From: Ignavibacteria bacterium UBA2373
Lineage (GTDB): Bacteria; Bacteroidota; Ignavibacteria; Kapaibacteriales; UBA961
DNA length: 64,000 nucleotides
Direction of reading: 5' to 3'
NCBI GenBank assembly: GCA_002344005.1
Contig: DDTD01000010.1
Location: 6,179 to 70,178 of the forward strand
Position numbers and translations under genes: made by a program. Position 1 is the first letter of the stretch. Each line of letters begins with the position of its first letter. The notes beneath the pieces were generated by a model, which worked only from the letters and a program-made list of their open reading frames with translations, did not search any database and was not told where the DNA came from. Of the stretch, positions 1-6,576 are shown piece by piece.

Positions 1-508
1 AACCGCCAATATCAGGGAATGAATGTGCGGTAAAGTTTAATAATTGCTTAGTACCTATCAAAGGGGGTTGATATGACATACCATCAATTTTAATAGCCGC
101 ATGAGGATCAAGGTTATGACCATAATCATATTCCCACATATAAAAATCAGTTAAACCTATTGCGCCAATAATAATAAAGAGAATAGCCCATGAAAGAACA
201 AGTTTTCTCGAAGCGACAATCCCTATAATAACACCGGACAAAGCCATAAATCCGATTATATAGGGCATATACTGTAATTCTTTTATACTTTCGGGTTCAA
301 TCCTCTTCATCCCTATATAATGATTAAGATTATTGATATTATTGAGGTCGTTTTCTTCATTACCTACAATCGTATTCACATGAATTTTTAACCCAATACC
401 TTCGGGATATTGCGGTGCATCAAGTGAAATACTCCATATTGGGAAAAAGTACACACCAATTAAGAGTAATGATCCGATTATCATTATAAGTTTTGATGAG
501 ATTTTCAC
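1..508 (-). CDS. nos-cluster integral membrane protein (partial, C-terminus outside window)
   Basis: This frame is open from a GTG at 508 down to the window edge, so the protein is cut at its C-terminus. An AGGA-type ribosome site lies about 10 nt before the GTG, and no ATG in frame is better placed. The N-terminus is a membrane segment running into FFPIWSISLDAPQYPEG, followed by NNLNHYIGMK, two further hydrophobic stretches, and YDYGHNLDPHAAI and SYQPPLIGTKQLLNF. I recognise this pattern from the uncharacterised membrane protein that sits between nosZ and nosL in Bacteroidota nos clusters, where it is presumed to help mature the copper enzyme. It lies directly downstream of nosZ on the same strand. 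The role is inferred from context; the biochemical function is unknown. Confidence 0.75.
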   Translation of the reverse strand, partial: MKISSKLIMIIGSLLLIGVYFFPIWSISLDAPQYPEGIGLKIHVNTIVGNEENDLNNINNLNHYIGMKRIEPESIKELQYMPYIIGFMALSGVIIGIVASRKLVLSWAILFIIIGAIGLTDFYMWEYDYGHNLDPHAAIKIDGMSYQPPLIGTKQLLNFTAHSFPDIGG

Positions 509-549
509 TGTTCTATTCCTGATATTATACAATAGTTTTTGACAAATCA

Positions 550-604
550 CCCTCTCTTCATTATGTCACGGAAGGTGCGAAGTAACGTGTTTGAGAAGAG
601 AGGG
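550..604. repeat. Two-tier inverted repeat between nosZ and the next nos gene
   Basis: CCCTCTCTTC (550-559) is an exact inverted match of GAAGAGAGGG (595-604). The 35-nt loop contains a second nested pair, CACG (567-570) and CGTG (585-588). It lies just after the nosZ stop in transcription order. There is no T-tract, so it looks more like an mRNA-processing or stability hairpin than a classical terminator. Confidence 0.5.
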
Positions 605-628
605 ATATTGCCTTATAGATGTCTTTTA

Positions 629-2608
629 TTATTTTTTAGCAAGAGTATTTGCTTTTAATTCTACGGATGAATTTGCAGGTGATACTCGTATATATCCTTG
701 CATTTCTTGATGCAATGCAGAGCAGAAATCAGTACAGTAGAATGGATAGACTCCCGTTGCTTTCGGTATCCATTTCATTGTTTGTGTTTCACCCGGCATA
801 AGTAATAATTCAGAACAGTCTGCTCCGCCTTTTACGGCAAAACCGTGGGGCACATCCCAATCCTGCTCAAGATTTGTCACATGGAAATAGACGACATCGC
901 CTAATTTTACACCCTCAACATTATCCGGTAAAAAGTGTGAACGAATAGACGACATATAGATATGTACATCATTACCTTTTCGTTCGACTTTTGCTTCTTT
1001 TTCGCCAAGTGTTGCGTAGGGGTGTTTATTTTCGGTTAATTTATACGATTTCAATGAATTTTTCTTCAACAAATCTGCAGGACAAGCTTGTGCATAGTGT
1101 GGTTCGCCAATAGTTGGAAAATCAAGAATCATTCTCATTTTATCGCCCGAAATATCATATAATTGCGCCGATTGTGTTAATTCAGGTCCTGTCGGCAAAT
1201 AGCGGTCTTTTGTAATTTTATTCATACCAATAACGTATTTACCGTGAGGCTTACGAGTATCTCCACCCGGTACTAATAAGTGACCTACCGAATAATATGT
1301 TGGCGCGCGATCCAATACTTTGCATTCTTTGATATCCCATTTTACAATTTCCGATGACACAAAGAATGATGTATAAGCATTGCCTTTACCATCAAACTCT
1401 GTGTGCAAAGGTCCTAAGCCCGGTTTTTTCACTTCACCGTGCAAAACTGCTTGATAATTCAACACAGGAATTCCATTAAAATCGCCGTCAAACTTTTTGG
1501 CATTAATTGCATCAAGCATTTTCGTAAATGAATATACAGGAATTATTGCTGCCAATTTTCCGCCGCCAACAATATATTCACCAGTTGGATCTACATCACA
1601 TCCGTGGGGTGATTTGGGCGTTGGAATATAATATACAATTCCGGGGCACTCCGCCGGATCAATGGTCATAACATCGGTAAGTGTTTCACTTTTTGCTGTG
1701 TGAGTTGATTCGTCATATGTATTATGGATATATGATGCTTTCATCATTTTACCTTTACCTTGTGCAATATATTCCTCAGCTTTTTTCCAGTTTACGGCTG
1801 CAATAAAATCTTTGTCTTTTTGACTTGCATTGATTTCAAGCATTGTATTGGCTTGTTCGGAATTATAACAACTGAAGAAAAACCATCCATGCGACTTATC
1901 TTTGCCGGCACGGCTAAGATCATAGTTAAATCCGGGCATTAAAATTTGAAAACCTAATGACATTTCGCCTGAATTTTTATTATCACATTTGACAAATGTT
2001 AAAGCCCCTTTGAAATTTTCTTTATATGTTTCTATTGGTACATCGGTATTACCGGAATATTCATTAGGGACGCTGAAACGTGTAGCCGACACAATATATT
2101 CAGTATTTTCTGTAATAAACGGAGATGCGTGATTTCCGCCTGTATTAGGAATCTCAATTACTTCGGCGGTTCTGAATGTACGTAAATCAATCCGCGCAAT
2201 GCGTGGTGTATTATTGGCATTTGCAAAAAGCCAACGTCCGTCTTGTTCTCCATTTGTGACTGACAGTTGCAAATGATGCAAATCATCCCATTGAATAAAG
2301 CCATGCGATGTATTGAGTAATGGTTTTGTTTCCTCAGAGTAGCCATATCCTTTTTCGGCATCTTGAGAAAAAACGGGAATAACGCGTAATAATCTGCCGC
2401 TCGGCAAACCATACACACCAATTTGCCCACTGAAACCACCTGACATAAAAGCGTAAAAATCATCATGTTTTCCCGGCGGCACAAATGCCTCATTGCCTTG
2501 ACCGGAACCTGTGACGGCTGTTTTGTCTGTTGATGGACAACCAATCATGAAAAATACGAGTGCTGTAAGAACAACACCACTCACAAAAATTGTCGTTAAA
2601 CGACGCAT
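629..2608 (-). CDS. nosZ: Nitrous-oxide reductase, Sec/lipoprotein (clade II-like) type
   Basis: Reduces N2O to N2 in the periplasm, the last step of denitrification. The 659-residue protein starts with a Sec signal and a lipobox ending at Cys24 (FFMIGC), not a Tat signal; this is typical of the clade II (atypical) NosZ of Bacteroidota. The beta-propeller carries the histidine motifs expected for the CuZ centre (DDLHHLQLS, TGGNHASPF, SPHGCDVDPTGEY, GLGPLHTEFDG, KPHGKYV, GEPHYAQ). The C-terminal cupredoxin domain has the CuA ligands: His588 in VPHGF and Cys625-x3-Cys629-x3-His633-x2-Met636. A cytochrome c gene lies 26 nt upstream and a nos membrane protein downstream. All key ligands appear present, so the enzyme looks functional. 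Confidence 0.97.
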   Translation of the reverse strand: MRRLTTIFVSGVVLTALVFFMIGCPSTDKTAVTGSGQGNEAFVPPGKHDDFYAFMSGGFSGQIGVYGLPSGRLLRVIPVFSQDAEKGYGYSEETKPLLNTSHGFIQWDDLHHLQLSVTNGEQDGRWLFANANNTPRIARIDLRTFRTAEVIEIPNTGGNHASPFITENTEYIVSATRFSVPNEYSGNTDVPIETYKENFKGALTFVKCDNKNSGEMSLGFQILMPGFNYDLSRAGKDKSHGWFFFSCYNSEQANTMLEINASQKDKDFIAAVNWKKAEEYIAQGKGKMMKASYIHNTYDESTHTAKSETLTDVMTIDPAECPGIVYYIPTPKSPHGCDVDPTGEYIVGGGKLAAIIPVYSFTKMLDAINAKKFDGDFNGIPVLNYQAVLHGEVKKPGLGPLHTEFDGKGNAYTSFFVSSEIVKWDIKECKVLDRAPTYYSVGHLLVPGGDTRKPHGKYVIGMNKITKDRYLPTGPELTQSAQLYDISGDKMRMILDFPTIGEPHYAQACPADLLKKNSLKSYKLTENKHPYATLGEKEAKVERKGNDVHIYMSSIRSHFLPDNVEGVKLGDVVYFHVTNLEQDWDVPHGFAVKGGADCSELLLMPGETQTMKWIPKATGVYPFYCTDFCSALHQEMQGYIRVSPANSSVELKANTLAKK

Positions 2609-2634
2609 ACAAACTCCAAAAAATAGTTAATAAA

Positions 2635-3096
2635 TTATTGTTGAGCGATTTCTCGCAAATGTTCCAGCACCGATCTTGCGTCTTTTTCATCCACTTGCAT
2701 ATTCGGCATTTTTAGCATGTATTCTTGCAATAAACATTTGACGGTATCATCATTATCAATCATTGTCTCGGTATCTAAAATCATATTCATAACATATTCC
2801 GGTGTGCGTGTCTGAGTCACTTTCCGTAGCGGCGGACCCACATAACGCTCATCATATTTATGGCAGCTTGTGCATGTTACGTCAAATATTCGCAATCCTT
2901 GTTCAGCCATTGCTTTGTCTATTTCCGGTTTGATATCCACATGTTGAATTTTACCATAAGACGGTTTTGTTTTTGTTACTGCGGTCTCCTCGGTTGTTCC
3001 TGTTTGAGCATTATTTTCCGCTTTGTTATCGGATGAATTACAGCCAATAAATGACACCATCATGATAGTGAGAGTGAGTATTCCGATTTTTTTCAT
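2635..3096 (-). CDS. Lipoprotein monohaem cytochrome c, probable electron donor to NosZ
   Basis: A 153-residue protein with a lipoprotein signal (VSFIGC, Cys19), a flexible Asn/Thr/Glu-rich linker, and one class I cytochrome c domain. The haem motif is Cys75-x2-Cys78-His79 (CTSCH), and KMPNM near the C-terminus offers the distal methionine ligand. It lies between scdA and nosZ with short gaps on both sides, so the three genes are probably co-transcribed. Cytochromes in this position in Bacteroidota nos clusters are thought to carry electrons from the quinol pool to the CuA site of NosZ. The electron-donor role is inferred from position; the cytochrome identity is clear. Confidence 0.9.
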   Translation of the reverse strand: MKKIGILTLTIMMVSFIGCNSSDNKAENNAQTGTTEETAVTKTKPSYGKIQHVDIKPEIDKAMAEQGLRIFDVTCTSCHKYDERYVGPPLRKVTQTRTPEYVMNMILDTETMIDNDDTVKCLLQEYMLKMPNMQVDEKDARSVLEHLREIAQQ

Positions 3097-3111
3097 GGTT
3101 GTACCTTTTTA

Positions 3112-3849
3112 TTAAGTTGATGTTTTAACGATTGTTCTTTTTTCTATTTCTAGTGCTTTAGGAAATAAGAGATTATTTTCCAAATGAATATGCTTTTTTG
3201 TGTCATGGTAAATTTCTTCTAAAATAGCATAAACTCTTTTAAATGAATTACAAGCACCTGCCGGGGGCGTAAAATTATTGGTAAGTTCACGCAATAATGC
3301 AAGTTCATTGCCGGTGTCGGCATGTTCTTTCGAGAGCGAAAATTCAAGCTGTTCGATACTGCCAAAATAGGGCGGAGCCATTGTACGCTTCTCTGCGGCT
3401 AAACGATACATCTTTTTGATAAAGGGGAATAATTCTTCCTCTTCTCTGAATAAATGGGCAATGAGTGTGCTTGCAAAACGCTGATAGACTGTACGTACTT
3501 CATGCAGTATAGGAAATTTATTGCCATGATGATCGGTAACATGCTCTAACAGTTTGCCTAATGGAACAAGATTCTCCTTTAAAAAATGATGATGGTTTTC
3601 TACAATAAAATCCACTAAAAATTCGGGCGACCATACGTTGTAATGCAATGCACTGAAAAAATGCTGTTGTTGTTCAGCATTGAGTTCGCCCATAAGTTCA
3701 TTGACCGAAATATTCTTCGTTTTACATGACTCGGCGAGTGTGACATTGCCATGACAGCAATAATCAATATTGTACTTTTCCAGAACAAGCCGATTGTTCT
3801 CGGAATATGCTGCAACATCTGCAACACGTATTTCAGTAATTTCAGTCAT
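3112..3849 (-). CDS. scdA: ScdA/RIC-type iron-sulfur cluster repair di-iron protein
   Basis: Cytoplasmic di-iron protein that helps repair Fe-S clusters damaged by nitric oxide or oxidants. The 245-residue sequence has the short N-terminal ScdA domain (about residues 5-60, with NIDYCCHGN where the family shows a CC pair) and a hemerythrin-like four-helix region with the usual iron-binding pattern: ENHHHFLKEN, TDHHGNKF, HLFREEEELFPFI, KEHADTGNE and HIHLENNLLFPK. A good ribosome site (AAGGAG) precedes the start. It lies between an Rrf2 regulator gene and the cytochrome c/nosZ genes, which links it to nitrogen-oxide stress. A perfect inverted repeat stands just upstream. ScdA, RIC and YtfE are names for the same family. 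Confidence 0.93.
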   Translation of the reverse strand: MTEITEIRVADVAAYSENNRLVLEKYNIDYCCHGNVTLAESCKTKNISVNELMGELNAEQQQHFFSALHYNVWSPEFLVDFIVENHHHFLKENLVPLGKLLEHVTDHHGNKFPILHEVRTVYQRFASTLIAHLFREEEELFPFIKKMYRLAAEKRTMAPPYFGSIEQLEFSLSKEHADTGNELALLRELTNNFTPPAGACNSFKRVYAILEEIYHDTKKHIHLENNLLFPKALEIEKRTIVKTST

Positions 3850-3864
3850 AAACTTGCTCCTTGT

Positions 3865-3885
3865 AGATAAAAGACTATTTTATCT
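3865..3885. promoter_or_regulatory. Perfect inverted repeat upstream of scdA, candidate Rrf2/NsrR-type operator
   Basis: AGATAAAA (3865-3872) and TTTTATCT (3878-3885) are exact inverted copies around GACTA. The site lies in the 50-bp gap between the Rrf2 gene and scdA, about 16 bp before the scdA start. A 16-base word from it, AAGACTATTTTATCTT, recurs with one change upstream of the Rrf2 gene. The AT-rich symmetric form suits an Rrf2-family dimer, but binding is inferred. Confidence 0.5.
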
Positions 3886-3899
3886 TAAATTATAGATAG

Positions 3900-4331
3900 T
3901 CACATTTGAATACGTAAATCTAAATCATTCACTTTCTGAGCAATTTTGTCAAGTGTTGATTCTTGAAACATTGCCATTAAGCGGATACGCTCCTGTCCCC
4001 ATTGTTGGTGGAAGGGGCATGGCTTTTTATCATTACAGCCGGAAAACCCGAGTAAACAATCCTTAAATAGTTTTGGTCCGTCAATTACCTTGATGATGTC
4101 AAGTGTTTGAATTTCTGATAGTTCCTTAGCTAACCACACGCCTCCATTTGCCCCTCTGGTAGAACATAACACACCACCTTGAACAAGCGTAAACACTATC
4201 TTTGACAGAAATGTGGGCGATATACCTAGAGATTCGGCTATAGAAGATACTCGCACTTTCTTACCCAACTGCTGGGGCAGGGATAAGTAGATACAAGTCT
4301 GTATGCCGTATATGCAAGATTGAGATAACAT
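3900..4331 (-). CDS. Rrf2-family transcription regulator with Fe-S cysteines (NsrR-like)
   Basis: A 143-residue winged-helix regulator of the Rrf2 family. The N-terminal helix-turn-helix is clear (VRVSSIAESLGISPTFLSKIV, then the wing TRGANGGVWLA), and the C-terminal part holds three cysteines spaced C-x6-C-x5-C (DCLLGFSGC then NDKKPC) that fit a [2Fe-2S] or [4Fe-4S] ligand set as in NsrR and IscR. It is first in the scdA-cytochrome-nosZ gene string, so it probably senses NO or redox state and controls those genes and itself. A candidate operator lies on each side of it. Whether it is an NsrR or another Rrf2 type cannot be settled from sequence alone. Confidence 0.88.
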   Translation of the reverse strand: MLSQSCIYGIQTCIYLSLPQQLGKKVRVSSIAESLGISPTFLSKIVFTLVQGGVLCSTRGANGGVWLAKELSEIQTLDIIKVIDGPKLFKDCLLGFSGCNDKKPCPFHQQWGQERIRLMAMFQESTLDKIAQKVNDLDLRIQM

Positions 4332-4402
4332 TGTTTTAATTCAGATTACTTTGTCCGAAATTAAGAAAAACTTTTCAAATATGCAAGAAAAATTTTAGTT
4401 TT

Positions 4403-4418
4403 AAGACTCTTTTATCTT
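4403..4418. promoter_or_regulatory. Second copy of the scdA-operator word between rrf2 and tnaA
   Basis: AAGACTCTTTTATCTT matches the word at 3870-3885 (AAGACTATTTTATCTT) in 15 of 16 positions. The left arm of the inverted repeat is not preserved here. The site lies in the divergent gap between the Rrf2 gene and tryptophanase, and 8 nt before the tnaA -7 box, so it could serve autoregulation, tnaA control, or both. Confidence 0.4.
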
Positions 4419-4425
4419 TATTTCG

Positions 4426-4433
4426 TAGTTTTG
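4426..4433 (+). promoter_or_regulatory. TAGTTTTG promoter box for tryptophanase
   Basis: TAGTTTTG matches the Bacteroidota sigma factor -7 consensus TAnnTTTG. It is 33 nt upstream of the chosen tnaA start. No clear TTTG is seen at the -33 position. Confidence 0.5.
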
Positions 4434-4466
4434 CATACATTCTTTTCACTTTTTGCTTCCATTTTC

Positions 4467-5837
4467 ATGAAAACAATCATTGAGCCATTCAAAATTAAGA
4501 GTGTCGAACCATTGCGATTTACGACCGAAAGCGAGCGTACGGACTTGCTGCGTATTGCCCATAATAATCCATTTTATTTGCGTTCTGATGATGTGTTGAT
4601 TGATTTGCTCACCGATAGTGGCACAACAGCGATGAGCAGTAAGCAATGGGCGGCGGTCATGGATGGCGATGAAGCGTATGCGGGTTCGCGCAGTTATTTT
4701 GCTTTTGAGGATATTGTACGTGATTTGACGGGATTTTCTCATATCATCCCAACGCATCAAGGGCGAGCAGCCGAAAAAATATTATTCTCCATCATCGGCG
4801 GTGAGGGAAAATATATTCCCAATAATACCCATTTTGATACAACACGCGCCAATATTGAATTTTCCGGTGCAAAGGCGGTGGATTTTCTCACGGATATTGG
4901 TAAATCGCCGGAAACAATTGCTGATTTTAAGGGCGATATGGATATTCCCACCTTGATAGATTTTATTGAAGAAGTGGGACGTGAAAATATTCCGCTCATC
5001 ATGATTACCGTTACGAATAATAGCGGTGGCGGGCAACCCGTTTCTATGGCAAATATTCGTGCTGTGCGTCGTGTGTGCGATACCTATAATATTCCATTAT
5101 TTTTGGATGCTTGTCGTTTTGCGGAAAATGCCTATTTCATCAAATTGCGTGAACCCGAGTATGCCCATAGGACAGCACGTGATATTGCGCGCGAAATGTT
5201 TTCTTATGCTGACGGTTGCACCATGAGTGCAAAAAAAGACGGCATGGTCAATACGGGAGGTTTTTTGGCGATGAATGATGAAGAATGGGCAATGAAAGCA
5301 CGCAATGTTCTTATTATTACGGAGGGATTTACCACCTATGGCGGCTTGGCGCGGCGTGATTTGGAAGCAATGGCTTTGGGACTTGATGAAGTGCTTGATG
5401 AAAATTATCTTCATTATCGTATTCGTTCAACAGAATATTTTGGTGAAAAATTAACTGCTGCGGGAGTTCCTTTGATGTTACCCACAGGAGGACATGCCAT
5501 TTATATTGATGCTAAACGCTTTGCGCCGCATATTCCTGTCCATCAATTTCCCGGGCAATCGGTGGTGTGTGCTATTTATCGTCATGGCGGTATTCGCAGT
5601 TGCGAAATAGGTTCTTTGATGTTCGGAAAAACAGATGCCCACGGAGTTCATCAAGCACCGCCGATGGAATTAGTGCGTTTGGCTATTCCGCGACGTGTTT
5701 ATACACAAAGTCATATTGATTATTGCATTGAGGTTATTTGTGAAGTCTATGAACAAAGGCATCATCTTCGCGGTATGACATTGCAATATGAAGCACCATT
5801 TTTACGGCATTTTACTGCACGTTTGGAATATATATGA
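4467..5837 (+). CDS. tnaA: Tryptophanase (tryptophan indole-lyase)
   Basis: PLP enzyme that splits tryptophan to indole, pyruvate and ammonia. The 456 residues follow E. coli TnaA along their whole length: EPFKIKSVEPL near the start, NPFYLRSDDVLIDLLTDSG, GDEAYAGSRSYF, IPTHQGRAAE, and SAKKDG at about 254-259 with the PLP lysine. IRSCEIG and the C-terminal LRHFTARL favour tryptophanase; tyrosine phenol-lyase has VRSMERG-like and LRFFTA motifs there. I chose ATG 4467 (MKTIIEPF) over an upstream TTG because it fits the family N-terminus and follows the promoter box. It runs divergently from the Rrf2/nos genes and ends at a hairpin terminator. No tnaB permease or TnaC-like leader peptide is seen. 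Confidence 0.96.
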   Translation: MKTIIEPFKIKSVEPLRFTTESERTDLLRIAHNNPFYLRSDDVLIDLLTDSGTTAMSSKQWAAVMDGDEAYAGSRSYFAFEDIVRDLTGFSHIIPTHQGRAAEKILFSIIGGEGKYIPNNTHFDTTRANIEFSGAKAVDFLTDIGKSPETIADFKGDMDIPTLIDFIEEVGRENIPLIMITVTNNSGGGQPVSMANIRAVRRVCDTYNIPLFLDACRFAENAYFIKLREPEYAHRTARDIAREMFSYADGCTMSAKKDGMVNTGGFLAMNDEEWAMKARNVLIITEGFTTYGGLARRDLEAMALGLDEVLDENYLHYRIRSTEYFGEKLTAAGVPLMLPTGGHAIYIDAKRFAPHIPVHQFPGQSVVCAIYRHGGIRSCEIGSLMFGKTDAHGVHQAPPMELVRLAIPRRVYTQSHIDYCIEVICEVYEQRHHLRGMTLQYEAPFLRHFTARLEYI

Positions 5838-5865
5838 GAGAGTAGTGAATTTTAGAGAAATAAAG

Positions 5866-5899
5866 TCCTCAAGTCATGACAGATATGAGGATTTTTTTT
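5866..5899 (+). terminator. Intrinsic terminator after tnaA
   Basis: TCCTCA (5866-5871) pairs with TGAGGA (5886-5891), followed by eight T residues. The stem is short, but the T-tract and position after the tnaA stop support a terminator. Confidence 0.6.
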
Positions 5900-6032
5900 G
5901 TCTGACAGTGATTGACTTTATCGTAAGAGTATAATGTGAGCTAAATTTTTGAGTACAGATATATGAAATAAGTCTGATAGAGCGTTTGGGTAAATAATGA
6001 CATTTATCATACTCTATCATAAGAGAAATGTG

Positions 6033-6040
6033 TACTTTTG
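6033..6040 (+). promoter_or_regulatory. TACTTTTG promoter box almost touching the start codon
   Basis: TACTTTTG fits TAnnTTTG and ends 6 nt before the ATG at 6047. If used, transcription would begin within a few bases of the start codon, giving a leaderless or nearly leaderless mRNA for the metal-efflux operon. Confidence 0.5.
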
Positions 6041-6046
6041 TTGTGC

Positions 6047-6433
6047 ATGAAAAAAATTATTATCATCATATCGTTATTGAGTATTGTCTTTTCGGCAACG
6101 GAACTCTACCAATTGTTGAAGATACCTGTTTTGATTGTTCATTATATTGAGCATCAAGGTAAAGAGACAGATATGGGGATAGTAGAATTTTTTATGCTTC
6201 ATTATTCCAAAGCGATAGCTGATGATGAGGATGCCGACCGTGATATGCAATTACCGTTTAAAACACATGAATGTCATGGACAATCCATAGTAGCAATTCA
6301 ACTACGTGATGAACCCTTACCATTACAAAGCCCAATTCATGAAATGCGTCTTGTGCGAATAATAGTTAATGAAGAGGCATTGCCGACTAATTTTCTTCAT
6401 GATATTTGGCAGCCCCCTCGTACCCTTTCCTGA
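6047..6433 (+). CDS. Small secreted protein at the head of the metal-efflux operon
   Basis: A 128-residue protein with an N-terminal signal (MKKIIIIISLLSIVFSATE). The body carries HYIEHQG, EFFMLHYS and DADRDMQLPFKTHECHG, rich in His and acidic residues. I recall short proteins with the same HY...H, FxxMHY and DMQLPFKT pattern heading CzcA/CusA operons in Bacteroidota; no function is established, but a periplasmic metal-binding or sensing role is plausible. ATG 6047 is preferred over the TTG codons just upstream because it opens directly into the signal peptide. The efflux pump gene follows after about 140 nt. Confidence 0.7.
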   Translation: MKKIIIIISLLSIVFSATELYQLLKIPVLIVHYIEHQGKETDMGIVEFFMLHYSKAIADDEDADRDMQLPFKTHECHGQSIVAIQLRDEPLPLQSPIHEMRLVRIIVNEEALPTNFLHDIWQPPRTLS

Positions 6434-6576
6434 TTTCTTTTCTTAGTTATATCCCTATTTTTTTCAAGCTGACACCATAATTGGGGGTCATGGCATATAT
6501 GCTGTGATGTCCGCAATATGATGTGCCATATATCTTGATAGTATTCTGTGTTTTTTTCATTCAACAGGAAAGTAGT

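Noticed and set aside
4431..4466. TTG start 36 nt upstream for tryptophanase
   Set aside because: It lies on the promoter box and adds residues absent from TnaA; ATG 4467 fits better.
4467..5837. Tyrosine phenol-lyase instead of tryptophanase
   Set aside because: IRSCEIG and LRHFTA follow tryptophanase; the phenol-lyase forms VRSMERG and LRFFTA are not present.
6490..6529. ATGGCA/TGCCAT inverted match before the pump gene as an operator
   Set aside because: Only 6 bp per arm around a 28-bp spacer in a region rich in ATAT; too weak to call.
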